Part shown: positions 50,401 through 57,640 of the stretch, piece by piece
Numbering within the stretch: position 1 is the first letter of the stretch
Layout of the letters: every line of letters begins with the position of its first letter
Assembly (NCBI GenBank): GCA_036346225.1
Contig: JARFIW010001750.1
Location: 1,984,001-2,048,000 of the forward strand
Direction of reading: 5' to 3'
Source: Platerodrilus igneus
Taxonomy: Eukaryota > Arthropoda > Insecta > Coleoptera > Lycidae
Length of the DNA stretch: 64,000 bases
Made by a program: the position numbers and the translations under genes
The notes under the pieces: generated by a model
What the model was told of the DNA's origin: nothing
Seen by the model: only the letters and a program-made list of their open reading frames with translations
The model's database searches: none

Positions 50401-53400
50401 TAGTTTCATTAGCGCCTTTAAAACATCAGCTTCATTAAGAAATGGAATTCGCAGCTAAGAACATTAGTGGTATCGTCCAGTGAATTAGATTCAAAGTATG
50501 TGGACTTGATATAAGAAGCATGAAAAAGCGAACCAAATGCATCAACTATGTGTTGCGGATTACTAAGAGATCTATTGCCATAGCTCATGGTATTAGGTAT
50601 TCTGCTGGTTTTTGAGCATTTATATAGCTCCAGAAGCGATTGGGGTTACCTGGTATGCTGCTTTCTATTTTTATTAAATAGTTTTGATAGCACACGGAAA
50701 TGTCATGTTTAATTTTACTTCTCAAACAACTAAACTGATCATAAGCATTCCTGTCAAGAGTTCTTTTGTACAAACGTAAAAACGATTTTTAATTTTGATA
50801 TTCGAGACAATTTGTCGATTAAACCAGGGTGGTAGGTTAGCATTACCACGGTAACCTAATTTTGGTACATATGCAGCAATCACCGAATCTAAGAGTAAAT
50901 AGAACATATTACAAGCTTCATCAATATCACTAAATTCAGATAAACTATCCCAATTTATGTTGCAAAGATCACTGTACAATTGAACTAAATTTGCCTTCTT
51001 ATAGTTATATACAAGTTTATGTAACACAGGAAAATGTTTTTGCCCTGAGACAGGGACAGCACTATGTCCAATGGTGGATGGTGACCATCTTCAGGAAGAA
51101 ATGGGTCTAGCGACCGTGTGACAACAGTATCCAATTCACTGAGCACCAGGTCAAGCAGCCTACCGTTAGCATTGAGAATAGAATTAACTTGGTGTAGACC
51201 TAAATACGCACAAAAGTTGTCTAATGCAGTAATGTTGTAAGTACTCATTGATTTGTTTAAACGACTAGAGTAGAAAGTAGGTAAATTGAAATCACCTAAT
51301 ATTAATAATTTGTTTTCACAGTGAGTCCATTCAGAGTTATTAATAAAGCTATAGAATACATCGCGAGTTTCATAATTAGTAGCAGGAGGAAAATATCGAC
51401 GAATATATATAAGTTACATGTTTGAATTAATAGTTTCAGACCTATTATGTCAACTGTAGGTATTAGAAGATAATTCAGATACCTCCAATTGCGTAATAAT
51501 ATAATCCTTTTTTAGTGCTAATAATACACCTCCTCCAGTTGCACGGTTAGTGAGCGCAAGCTTACGGTCGGAGCGAAACACCACCCAGTTTTCATGAAAC
51601 ATTTCAGCATCGTAAACAGATGAATTCAACCAGGTTTCAGAGAGTACTAAGACATCATAGTCAGCTTCAATCGAAAAATTAAAAAGTGCTTGAAGCTTAG
51701 TATTTAAACCTCTAACGTTCTGATAAAGCACTCTAAACGATTTGTTTGGATCATAAGGATTACTTAGGCCCGATTTTTCAATCAAGGTTCAAATCATCGT
51801 TTAACTGAACTGATCTCGTCCGTTGATCTAAGATCACGTCATGGCGAATTTTTCAATATTATTTACTGTCAAGTTCTCATGAACCAGTATTTCTTGTTGC
51901 TTAAATAAAGTTGGCAATAAACGTCATCCTGACGCTAATTTCAGTACGTAATTTTACTGTCAAATTGTTGTTGATGTGCTGTGTTACAATATCAAATCTG
52001 TAGGTTTATTGACCACTAATGGATTCTACAAAGAGAGCACCGAATTTTAGTGCAGCTGAAGAGCTGTTATTGGTTATTTAAATTGTGTGAATATATTGTA
52101 TATTACTTTTAACATTTAATTATAGGTATCATTGGTGGCCAAATACAAAAACACCATCGAGAATAAAAACCGGACGCTGTTACTTCCCAAACTAAAATGC
52201 AAGCGTGGGTAAAACTCGCCGCAGAGTACAATGCTAGTTCAAATACCTTTCGTGACTTTACTACCCTCAAGCGAAAATATGAAAATCAAAAAGCGAACTA
52301 AAAGATATTTGCGAAGAAAAATGTTACGCCAGAGGTACTGGTGGGGCCCACCAACTAAAATAATGGTGACCGAAATAGACAATTCTATAAAAGAAATATT
52401 AGGCACCCAAGTAGTAGGCATGCATTCTGAGTTTGATGATGATACAGCCGTGAAGGATTCATCATCGCCAGGTGTTACAGGTGTTAATTAACAAGTTGAA
52501 TGATTACATAAGCTAATGTGTATGTTATATTTGTAGAACAAATTGATCTTTTAACGAAGAGGACGATGATACTTTTGAAATTGTGCAACATAATAAAGGC
52601 AAGTGCTACATCTAGTTTAACTTATCGAAGCAGCAATTTTCGGTTTTCTAGAAATGTATTATACAATAAAATAATATTTAGATATAGATATATTTATTAA
52701 TATTACCAAAACTCAATAACATCCATATTAAAATCATTAGTTTATCCAATAAACTTCCGAGAGAGAATAAATTTATAGGTTATGTGGATGAACCGAGTTT
52801 AAACCGTCAAAAATGGGAGATCAGCTGTGAACTAGGTTCAGATATTGAACTGTAATTGAAAAATGAAACTATTACAATAAACCTAGTTTAAACTCTGATC
52901 TTAGTTTAAACTAGTATTGAAAAATCGGGCCTTATTAATTGCTACTTACCCAACATAGAATTTCTGTGATGGGTAACCTTTTTTTGATAAACAGTGCAGT
53001 TGGTATGATCCCACGCACAGTGATCAGTATTTGCAATTCTAGCGTTAACACAGTTAATGCAACGTGTTTTGGAATTTGGGGGACAATCTTTAATTTGATG
53101 AGATAATGCGCATTTTGGACAAGCAATATTTCTCGTACATAGCTTTTGATGGTGATTGTAACCACAGCATTTATAGCATAGATCAAGATCAACTGCATCG
53201 AAGACAGAGCATACATCATAGCCAACAAAAAGATGCTGTAATGCAATGACTCTGTTATAAGTCTCAGAATCAAGTTCCAATATAGCCTGAAAGATTTTCT
53301 CATTCTTCTTAGTAGCCCAAATTCTCTCAATCTTACAATTAGAGGACAAATGAAAAACATCATTTTGTGACCTAAGTAATGACAATAGTTCATCTGCTTC

Positions 53401-56400
53401 ATATTTTTCAATCATCCGACTACTCTAATTTTAGGAATATTAGCGTACACGTTTCACATCGTAGGATTCGGAAAGCCTAGCATTTGCAGCAGTTAGAAAT
53501 TTGGCGCATCATCAGCATTACTACAGCCAATAAGAATTCCCCCATCTCTAGTGTTTTTAACCATAGATACGTGTATATTCAGTTGACTAGGCTTTATATT
53601 GGTCATAAGATCAGTCTTAGTTTGCAAATTGTTCTGAGTAGAGTCCTTTGGTTTAACAATCACCATGGAATGAGGAACATTGTTAACTATTTGAGTGTAT
53701 GATGGTTTCTCAGAACTAAGTGGAATCATTGTTTTTAATTTATCATTAGCTAAAACCATGATTTCTTCTTTAACAACAGAAAACAGTGATTCGATGTTTT
53801 TAACAACATCATTTAATTTCCCATCAATAGATTCTGAGAGATATTTATTAAAATTAGAAGCAGCAGAATAACAATCATTGCAGTACCATAAGAGTCCATA
53901 CGATTTCAAATTTTGAAAACATCAGGTGGAATACCAACACAGCTGATATGATAACTATTCTGACCACAAAAGCGGCACAAATAACACCTGGTTTTGAGCG
54001 GCTAATCTGGGAATCACACGTTAAACAAACCATGGTATTAAATCCCGTTCATCATTTAAATAAATTCCTATTAACGATAACGTTAGGCTAACAAATAAAT
54101 GTTTGTTTAAGTTAAAGTTTACGAACACTACTAAATACAGTAAATACGCACGTTGCAGCAACCATAAAACATTTACATGACAAACCTTACTATAGGATTC
54201 ACAAATAGTTCAAAGATAAATATCATTACTTCACTGAATATATAATTTAATTTAATTACTTTCACTGCACTTAAACACGTCCGTACTCCAACACGTTTGG
54301 ACTCGTTAATATTAGCAATAGATAGACGTACTGGACGTGATTTACTTACTATAGTATTAGATACGTTATATCACGATCGACGGCAATGCATGAGAGCCAC
54401 TACAACAGTTGGTAACACAAATAAATATTGCAAAATGTTGCGCAAATAAGGTATTACGTCATATAAATGTTTTAAATTACTATATCACATGCAAACAAAG
54501 ATAAAGGTACTCACGTAAACTGTAGGACTCCTCACAATATTACGGCTATTTTGTCGGCAGCTGGCGTCGGGAAGCATTGAGGGCGTGGGTCATCCTTCTG
54601 CCCCAGGTTGAATCCAAATTTAATTCGTCTTCTTCTTCTGTAGCGGAACACAGGAATAGGGTGAGGACGATACAGGGCAGAGATAAGACAAAGTAACCTA
54701 CATAGCCTGAAAAAGAAGACAAGAAACGGCACAAAGATAAACCACTAGGCTCGACGTGTCGCTGACTAGTCTTGACGTGTCGGAAATCACCACCCTTCTT
54801 TTTCATCTCTGCGTCTGCGCATTCTCTTGTGCAAACGCAACTATTTAAAGGGACGGAAATGCATGCACAAGTCTTTTTAAATTATTGGCACGAAATCACT
54901 TACAAATTAGGAACTTAAAGAAATGTTTATATGCCGAATTTCGGCATGTAACAATTGCTCAATAGTGATTCAGAATTTGCATCACAACAATGGAAAGCTA
55001 TTGAATATCTATGTCAAGCTTCTTTGGTACGACTAGAGGTAGATGAAACATTAGGTAAGAATGAAGGAATTTTAATCTCATTCTCAATGTTATCATAAGT
55101 ATTTATGTCAATTTATGCATAAATCACGAAAGCAACCGGTCATTAAGTATTACAAGAATAACAAAGTAAAACAAGCATATAAAGAATGATTCCTGAAGGA
55201 TAAAAAGCCCATCGTATATCCAATCACAGTTGGAATCATACAAATCGAAGTATATTATAACAAATAAAAAAATTAAGTATAGAAAACTATTTTAATGTAG
55301 TGCAAACTTTACATTGCCAACAAAACCCAATTTAAATTTTATATAAGCGCTACATAGAATGTAATTCCACATGTAATGTAATTCGGTAGGAATTAAACAA
55401 ACGAAAATAAAAATTGACCTATAACAGTAATAATTATAATTATCGTATGGCATATGCTTTCCCCTGTTATTCTTTTAAGTTCATGTACTGATTTAATTTT
55501 TCAAATTTTATGAAATTTTATAGAAATAACACCATTTGACATCCAAATATTATGGTTATCTACAAGATTTCAGCTTCTTTTAATAATATTGGGCGTTGGT
55601 TTATTAAATCTTCTTTTATCACGACATTATTTCCTTTGAGTTTGACTTTATTTGTATAAACCATATCTTTTGCGGTACAATTAACTTTATTACAACAAGC
55701 CGGTTCTTCCCTTTTTCATAGTTTGGTAAACGAAGATAATAATCGATATCTTGTGCCAAGATGTTTATACCTAATTTATCAGAACAAATTTTCTGCACCA
55801 CTTGTTGTGTGTTTTCATTAGCTAATTCTTCTGTACCAAAAAATCGTAAATTATTTAAGCTTGAATTAGTTATCAAGTTCGCCAATTTTTTTTACACATC
55901 CTCCAATTTGTTTTTAATACTATCAACTTCTTGTCGTACAGCATTGGCACTTTCTACAACTAAAGTATGTATTTGTTCTTCACTTATTTGACCGACTATA
56001 TTCTTAGTAAAAGTAGGTGAATTAAAAAATTTTTTTACTATTCGCTGAACCATTGCAACTTCTTTTTCTATAGATGGTAAATAAATGGTTTTTATACGAG
56101 TAATTTTGATTTATTATCATAACATTCGTTTAGACAATTCTTTTATTTTTGTTTTGCATCCGAATTTAATTGTAATTTGTTACGCTTTTTTAGCATCACA
56201 GCCTTATTTTAATATTGAAACATGTATAAATAGGTCATGACACATAAGAATGTGGTTTTGAATTCCTATGCACTGTTAGGAGAATAACTTATAATTTACT
56301 ATATGTATTTTGCTGGATAGACGTTTTCTTATACTTCAAACTAATGTATGTCATTGCTTCAACCAATGAGAATAATGATATAGTGGAGTGGTTCTAAAAA

Positions 56401-57640
56401 TTCATGTAAAGCAAGTGCCATGTTCGACACAATCTTGGTCTTTTCTACTAACAGATGTAGTGACTAGTTGGTGCGGGTGATGCATTGAAGTTACCTTTGA
56501 AATTCCTACCTGTTCCGTCTATCTGAATACCTTACATGTGTTTCCTTGTTTTAAATGCCATAGGTATCAACAACAAACTTCATTGCGAATTTGAAGAAAA
56601 TAGACCAATGAACCATAGGACCCGAATGTACGTCGTAAAGGAACAATATATAGCATTTGCCATGTAGAAATTGCCATATTATGAGGATGTTGTAATTTTC
56701 TCTGTCTACCTTAACTATCTAGATTACTCGAGGTGCTTGATTTATACATAGAGTTGTTTGTGCATTTGTAATGATTAAATTTATATAATATTACAATGCA
56801 GTCTGTACGGTGATCTAAAGTACGTTTTATCTGTAACTGACATTTAGCTATAATAAATTTTGGAATCGGTTGAGGACTATACTGATATCTCATATTTAGT
56901 GGTTTAGTAAAAGATGTCCAGATTCTAGTTGAACATAAGACTGTGTTGCATTAAAGATAGGGTAAGAATTGATGTGTCATACCTCTGGAAGTTGATTTAT
57001 GAATTTTAATAACAGTAACAAGATACGAACTGCTCTTAAAGATCAATTATTTATGTTACTTTCTCTTTCGTTTAACTTAATAAGAAATAGAGAGTACACA
57101 AACAGTGGGTCTACTGTAAATTATTTTGCGAAATTGATATATTAGTGTAACTTTCAATCTGCATCTTCCCCTTGTGTTTCTTTCATTTCATGTTTATACT
57201 TTGGATGCATTTTAATGGCGCCTTTCTTTTTTTAAATAGTTGATAAATTCATGAATGTCATCATGCTCTTAGGTAAAACTCAAGCTATTCGAGAGCACCA
57301 TCAGGGGTTCCCCCACTAACATTTCATTGTAAGAGCTTATTTTTGACTATAAGGAACTCACTGTTCCTTGTGTGATCGTATTCCTCATCATATGATTCTC
57401 TTGGTCTTCTACTAAGGTGTAGGAGTTAGTAGTTAATTAAGTAAAAAATGTAACAAAGTAATATTTAATTTAATACTTTGTTTTCAGGAAGAACTAAAGA
57501 AACTGGTAACAGAAGAACACAAACGCATAGATAAAAACGAAACTGAGAAGAAAGTTGAAGTACTGGTAGAAAACTCAAATGTCAAAGAAGAAAAGGAAGT
57601 AATAGCTGAGACTAAGGCAAAAGAAAAGAACCATCTTTAA
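21489..57640 (+). CDS. SIRT2: NAD-dependent protein deacetylase SIRT2 (seven exons)
   Basis: Sirtuin that removes acetyl groups from lysines using NAD+, giving nicotinamide and O-acetyl-ADP-ribose; SIRT2 members are mainly cytoplasmic and act on tubulin and other proteins. Seven exons join in frame to 389 codons: 21489-21507, 21565-21728, 21784-21880, 34435-34791, 34839-35031, 35087-35273, 57488-57640. Visible motifs: GAGIST (88-93), AGIPDFRSP (95-103), [12 protein letters not shown] with Asn172 and Asp174, catalytic His191 in EAHGTF, zinc cysteines 199/202 and 223/226, [19 protein letters not shown] and GGGLDFDS. The N-terminus (6-45) is Ser/Thr/Gly-rich; the last exon is Lys/Glu-rich. All introns are GT-AG. 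The exon 2 donor could be six bases earlier (21722), removing two codons. The length equals human SIRT2 isoform 1. Introns 3 and 6 are huge through TE insertion. Confidence 0.95.
21565..21728 (+). CDS. SIRT2: SIRT2 exon 2
   Basis: Acceptor TTATGTAG; encodes a Ser/Thr/Gly-rich tail then [20 protein letters not shown], the helix that precedes the sirtuin core. Donor GTAATG at 21729, or alternatively GTGAAA at 21723; both keep the frame. Confidence 0.85.
21784..21880 (+). CDS. SIRT2: SIRT2 exon 3
   Basis: Starts [19 protein letters not shown] and ends in the NAD-binding GAGIST; donor GTGAGT, phase 1. The next exon completes the Ser codon (T plus CT) 12.55 kb downstream. Confidence 0.95.
22270..23045 (+). 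pseudogene. LINE 5' UTR and endonuclease start (intron 3)
   Basis: A conserved 5' leader (GATCTGAACCTTGAAG, then GGCAATGGGAAACCACTAC) shared with copies at 42810-43560 (minus) and 60545-61230 (plus), followed by endonuclease pieces in shifting frames: [45 protein letters not shown] and [11 protein letters not shown]. The WNVR...GICE pattern is the start of an APE-type endonuclease of a LINE. Stops and indels abound. The coding sequence is interrupted at about 23045 and resumes near 24190. Confidence 0.75.
23045..24190. other. Insertion of unknown nature, with a GC-richer core
   Basis: This segment separates two pieces of one LINE. The part 23330-23800 is clearly richer in G and C than its surroundings and has longish frames on both strands (plus 23369-23680; minus 23635-23862, with [19 protein letters not shown]). 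I recognise no family; a decayed processed gene copy is possible. The part 23860-24130 is AT-rich. Confidence 0.35.
24190..24367 (+). pseudogene. LINE endonuclease fragment
   Basis: Continues the endonuclease interrupted at about 23045: [30 protein letters not shown] (the conserved GDFN motif) and [19 protein letters not shown]. Confidence 0.7.
24368..24825. other. AT-rich spacer between two LINE fragments
   Basis: No motif recognised; separates two partly overlapping copies of the same endonuclease block. Confidence 0.4.
24826..25085 (+). pseudogene. Second LINE endonuclease fragment
   Basis: Repeats the [12 protein letters not shown] block seen at 24300, then [20 protein letters not shown], a short in-frame expansion of GRQ-type repeats, [20 protein letters not shown] with the conserved D-H pair. 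A separate partial copy of the same LINE family. Confidence 0.7.
25423..25460. repeat. (AT)n microsatellite
   Basis: About 19 AT units. It lies at the 3' side, in element orientation, of the PLE fragment. Confidence 0.95.
25470..26280 (-). pseudogene. Penelope-like element: GIY-YIG C-terminus and 3' region
   Basis: Minus-strand frame 26278-25997: [54 protein letters not shown] and [18 protein letters not shown]. This is the C-terminal half of the GIY-YIG endonuclease of PLEs, which nicks target DNA for priming; the GIY-YIG start itself is missing, cut at the junction with the hAT element at about 26280. The remainder to 25470 would be 3' UTR, ending in an (AT)n tract. Confidence 0.75.
26281..27151 (+). 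pseudogene. hAT transposase, N-terminal portion
   Basis: Begins within a BED zinc finger ([20 protein letters not shown]), so the 5' end, including the first half of the finger and the left terminal repeat, is lost. Then a Ser/Thr-rich linker, [15 protein letters not shown], a frameshift at about 26600, [35 protein letters not shown] with the first catalytic Asp, [11 protein letters not shown] with the second, and [12 protein letters not shown]. The frame is cut at about 27151 (LLKEYADSV) by an LTR-like insertion and resumes at 29036. hAT transposases catalyse cut-and-paste with 8-bp duplications. Confidence 0.9.
27152..29035 (+). mobile_element. LTR-like insertion splitting the hAT gene
   Basis: 1,884 bp starting TGTAACGGG and ending CGTAACA. 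An inner TGTTACGTAACA at 28981-28992 is followed by TTTGGCGCCCAACGTGG, a retroviral-type primer-binding site, so the unit reads as one LTR (27152-28992) plus PBS and about 25 bases of interior. No coding. Near the right end are three successive polypyrimidine-AG motifs (28796-28880). The flanks CGGT and CGTT may be a decayed 4-bp duplication. Interpretation: remnant of an LTR element that lost its interior by imperfect recombination. Confidence 0.55.
29036..29790 (+). pseudogene. hAT transposase, C-terminal portion
   Basis: Resumes the interrupted gene: [18 protein letters not shown] (29047-29100), then the long helical domain and the hAT C-terminal dimerisation region [20 protein letters not shown] and [14 protein letters not shown]; stop at 29788. 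The open frame of 236 codons is intact. The ATG at 29080 is only internal. Confidence 0.9.
29791..30199 (+). mobile_element. hAT 3' region and right terminal inverted repeat
   Basis: The right terminus, read on the minus strand from 30199, is CAGGGTTGGCAAAGTTTTTC, a canonical hAT end; a nearby GGTAAATACCACGGTAAAAAC is part of a subterminal palindrome. The adjacent 8 bp CCTTAAAG (30200-30207) is the expected duplication; its left partner is lost with the truncated 5' end. Confidence 0.75.
30200..32349. other. SIRT2 intron 3 sequence, mostly unassigned
   Basis: AT-rich with no TE family recognised. One exon-like segment at 31862-31950 is discussed in the findings. Confidence 0.45.
32350..32397. 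repeat. (TA)n microsatellite
   Basis: About 24 units bordering the left PLE arm. Confidence 0.95.
32398..33134. repeat. Left arm of the PLE inverted repeat
   Basis: 737 bp complementary to 33566-34313; includes a CA-rich tract (about 33000-33090) and a decayed hammerhead-like core on the minus strand near 32465-32495. Confidence 0.9.
33566..34313. repeat. Right arm of the PLE inverted repeat
   Basis: 748 bp; ends about 120 bp before SIRT2 exon 4. It contains the GT-rich counterpart (33610-33720) and a hammerhead-like motif at 34217-34252. Confidence 0.9.
34217..34255 (+). ncRNA. Candidate hammerhead ribozyme core in PLE arm
   Basis: CTGAAGA, then A, then stem GAGAA-AATAAA-TTCTC, then GAAA, then GCTCGAGT with a palindromic CTCGAG. 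This matches the hammerhead layout CUGANGA, stem II, GAAA, very short helix III with a palindromic cap, as described for PLE hammerheads. Helix I pairing is weak here, and one extra base sits between core and stem II. Confidence 0.4.
34346..34385. repeat. (AT)n microsatellite
   Basis: About 20 units, 33 bp outside the right PLE arm and 50 bp before exon 4. Confidence 0.95.
34435..34791 (+). CDS. SIRT2: SIRT2 exon 4
   Basis: Acceptor TTTTTAG. Encodes [12 protein letters not shown] through the catalytic HG and the first zinc pair HCTHC, ending EWMK plus G. Donor GTGAGA, phase 1. Confidence 0.97.
34839..35031 (+). CDS. SIRT2: SIRT2 exon 5
   Basis: Acceptor GATTACAG, 47-bp intron before it. Encodes [14 protein letters not shown] with the second zinc pair, [12 protein letters not shown] and [15 protein letters not shown]. 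Donor GTAAAG, phase 2. Confidence 0.97.
35087..35273 (+). CDS. SIRT2: SIRT2 exon 6
   Basis: Acceptor TTTTGAAG; only this AG keeps [16 protein letters not shown] in frame. Contains [15 protein letters not shown] and [15 protein letters not shown]. Donor GTAAGT, phase 0, opening a 22.2-kb intron. Confidence 0.95.
35415..35459. repeat. (AT)n microsatellite
   Basis: About 22 units in intron 6, 140 bp after exon 6. Confidence 0.95.
35460..37700. other. Intron 6 segment with weak repeats and a Cys/His-rich frame
   Basis: A motif GACGTAGTTTGAACGTTAGC (about 36045) recurs diverged at about 36208, followed in both by GTCGTTATT-like text, so a loose direct repeat of about 165 bp may exist. On the minus strand 37017-36498 two adjoining frames encode a Cys/His-rich stretch ([17 protein letters not shown], then [12 protein letters not shown]) and [20 protein letters not shown] recognise no family. 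Confidence 0.3.
37703..37739. repeat. (AT)n microsatellite
   Basis: About 18 units; preceded by three loose copies of a CTCGTAGCAATTAATGG-type motif (37580-37700). Confidence 0.9.
38439..38476. repeat. (AT)n microsatellite
   Basis: About 19 units in intron 6. Confidence 0.95.
38477..41716. other. AT-rich intron 6 sequence, nothing recognised
   Basis: No coding similarity or terminal repeats recognised. Two isolated ACAGGGTRTT-type strings (about 40063 and 40179) resemble mariner ends but have no partners. Confidence 0.45.
41717..42463 (+). mobile_element. Solo LTR of the 6.36-10.49 kb element family
   Basis: 747 bp, TGTTACGTGCC...AAATGTAAGA, same orientation and structure as the two LTRs at 6360 and 9745, including the GACGCC insert, CRE-like TGACGTCA and TATA-like motif. 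Flanking 4-mers AAGC and AACC may be a one-mismatch duplication. It differs by a rearranged patch near 41875-41910. It probably arose by LTR-LTR recombination. Confidence 0.88.
42466..42805 (-). mobile_element. LINE 3' end with (AAAT)n tail
   Basis: Minus orientation: a 3' UTR containing TACCATTTGGGATTTGTCCC and GTGGCTGTACA, ending in an (AAAT)n tail (42467-42494). This layout is typical of Jockey/CR1-group LINEs; coding similarity upstream is too weak to name. Confidence 0.5.
42810..43560 (-). pseudogene. LINE 5' UTR and endonuclease start
   Basis: Minus strand, same family as 22270-23045 and 60545-61230: the leader with GAACTTCTTCAAGATGCAGG complement, the GGCAATAAGAAACAACCAC block, then RMFGWKI-type decayed WNVR region, [19 protein letters not shown] and a REAL-like stretch [18 protein letters not shown]. 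Ends abruptly at about 42810. Confidence 0.65.
43561..44344. other. AT-rich intron sequence, nothing recognised
   Basis: No features recognised. Confidence 0.45.
44345..44520 (-). pseudogene. LINE 3' terminal fragment (extra copy)
   Basis: Closely matches the terminal coding segment at 45060-45190 (GACCTTACTTAAGGTCGG, then the complement of [17 protein letters not shown] code). A second 3' end of the same LINE, same strand, separated from the longer copy by the tandem array at 44641-45027. Confidence 0.75.
44641..45027. repeat. Tandem repeat, four copies of about 91 bp
   Basis: Units start TATGTTATGGTAAGGCTTAAG, continue with GCAACGAAAYGCTACYAAC, TGCCAGACCGCTACC and end TGACGTTTATTAAAT. Units begin at about 44641, 44732, 44825 and 44939; the third carries a (TTTA)n expansion (44830-44852). 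Copies differ at few positions. Confidence 0.92.
45059..46400 (-). pseudogene. LINE RT and C-terminal domain (5'-truncated)
   Basis: Minus strand, three frames: [18 protein letters not shown] and [34 protein letters not shown] (first catalytic Asp), [20 protein letters not shown] (46257-45880); [18 protein letters not shown] with FADD (45837-45800), [20 protein letters not shown]; then [20 protein letters not shown] and [15 protein letters not shown] with a [17 protein letters not shown] tail, stop at 45068. This is an RTE/BovB-like LINE of the kind often mis-annotated as craniofacial development protein 2-like. Only two or three mutations break it, so it is young. The endonuclease is missing. 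Confidence 0.87.
46401..46669. other. Short unassigned intron segment
   Basis: No features recognised. Confidence 0.4.
46670..47035 (-). pseudogene. Tc1/IS630-like transposase N-terminal fragment
   Basis: Minus-strand [18 protein letters not shown] then [10 protein letters not shown] resembles the N-terminus of insect IS630/Tc1-like transposases; in the next frame [20 protein letters not shown] and [12 protein letters not shown] match the following helix-turn-helix segment. It is related to the family that gave MITEs A and B (MPKHLDSRAQEMVTLIRKY). The catalytic domain is absent. Confidence 0.55.
47036..47900. other. AT-rich intron sequence, nothing recognised
   Basis: No features recognised. 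Confidence 0.4.
47950..48780 (-). pseudogene. LINE endonuclease fragment, heavily decayed
   Basis: Minus strand: [20 protein letters not shown] followed by KLYGY and, in another frame, [17 protein letters not shown] then further endonuclease-like text. The ETWLK...G motif is the second conserved block of APE-type LINE endonucleases. Many stops. Confidence 0.55.
48794..51763 (-). pseudogene. CR1/Jockey-type LINE ORF2 (endonuclease and RT)
   Basis: Minus strand, nearly full ORF2. Endonuclease: [18 protein letters not shown] (about 51720), [33 protein letters not shown] near 50830. [113 protein letters not shown]-terminal part [17 protein letters not shown], stop near 48933. Then a 3' UTR and an (AAAT)n tail at 48794-48820. 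Breaks occur near 49450, 50300, 50580, 50770, 51000 and 51250-51450. Reverse-transcribes its own RNA at a nicked target. ORF1 is at 52942-54033, beyond the Harbinger insertion. Confidence 0.88.
51767..52932 (+). mobile_element. PIF/Harbinger DNA transposon, Myb-only derivative
   Basis: 1,166 bp with terminal inverted repeats GGCCCGATTTTTCAA and subterminal similarity (GTTTAAACT, GATC), flanked by TTA on both sides (51764-51766, 52933-52935), the signature duplication of PIF/Harbinger. Autonomous elements encode a DDE nuclease and a Myb/SANT-like protein; only the second is found here. It sits between ORF1 and ORF2 of the LINE. Confidence 0.85.
52021..52491 (+). pseudogene. Myb/SANT-like DNA-binding protein of the Harbinger element
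   Basis: Exon-like start [19 protein letters not shown] (52021-52078), then, after a possible short intron ending ...AATTATAG at about 52126, [31 protein letters not shown] and [15 protein letters not shown]. Then, in another frame, [20 protein letters not shown] and FDDDTAV. This is the zeste/MSANTD-type Myb domain of Harbinger accessory proteins, which guides the nuclease to the element ends. At least two frame breaks. Confidence 0.75.
52942..54033 (-). pseudogene. CR1/Jockey-type LINE ORF1 (PHD and zinc knuckles)
   Basis: Minus strand from ATG at 54033: [19 protein letters not shown] begins a PHD-type finger, continuing after a frameshift as [19 protein letters not shown] text and [13 protein letters not shown] helical region follows ([20 protein letters not shown]), then the RNA-binding part [16 protein letters not shown] and zinc knuckles [31 protein letters not shown] and [10 protein letters not shown], ending MLGK and stop near 52942. 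This nucleic-acid chaperone precedes ORF2 in Jockey/CR1-group LINEs. Confidence 0.82.
54034..54420 (-). mobile_element. Probable LINE 5' UTR
   Basis: Lies directly 5' of ORF1 on the minus strand and has no other identity. The exact 5' end of the LINE is not determined. Confidence 0.35.
54430..54953 (-). mobile_element. Diverged LTR related to the 739-bp LTR family
   Basis: Minus strand from 54953: TGTTACATGCCGAAATTCGG, then GATTTCGTGCCA, AAAAGACTTGTGCATGCA, TTTCCGT and GTGCGT-like GTTGCGTTTGCACAAGAG, and later TTTACGTGAGTACCTTT. The order parallels TGTTACGTGCC, AGTTTCGCGCCA, AAAAGACTCGGGGCG, CATTTCCGT, GTGCGTTTGCGCCAGA and TATGTGAGTACTCACTTT in the intact LTRs. A subfamily relative; the 3' end is uncertain. 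Confidence 0.55.
54956..55054 (+). pseudogene. Orphan exon-like segment
   Basis: Open frame [20 protein letters not shown] then [14 protein letters not shown], ending exactly at a strong donor TTAG/GTAAGA. The left side is cut by the LTR-like element at 54953. It has the codon composition of real coding sequence but I recognise no family and see no partner exon nearby. It could be an alternative exon, a captured exon or a pseudogene piece. Confidence 0.3.
55580..56210 (-). pseudogene. LINE ORF1-type protein fragment
   Basis: Minus strand: [17 protein letters not shown] near 56200, a decayed coiled-coil stretch, then [39 protein letters not shown] and [18 protein letters not shown] (55885-55640). 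The NLRFFGIEE...KNRPIIVKF pattern is the RRM-like domain of L1-type ORF1 proteins common in insects (transposase_22 type). A different LINE family from the neighbours. Confidence 0.65.
56211..57487. other. Distal intron 6, nothing recognised
   Basis: AT-rich, no TE family recognised; ends in the polypyrimidine tract and acceptor of exon 7. Confidence 0.45.
57488..57640 (+). CDS. SIRT2: SIRT2 exon 7 (terminal)
   Basis: Acceptor TTGTTTTCAG; encodes [15 protein letters not shown], matching the helix after LGW in SIRT2 proteins, then a Lys/Glu-rich tail ending KEKNHL and TAA at 57638-57640. Phase 0 on both sides. It is the only continuation of exon 6 recognised in the remaining sequence. Confidence 0.9.
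   Translation, partial: EELKKLVTEEHKRIDKNETEKKVEVLVENSNVKEEKEVIAETKAKEKNHL

Noticed and set aside
54532..54806. 86-codon minus-strand frame with a hydrophobic stretch
   Set aside because: Falls in the LTR-like segment with no conserved counterpart in related LTRs.
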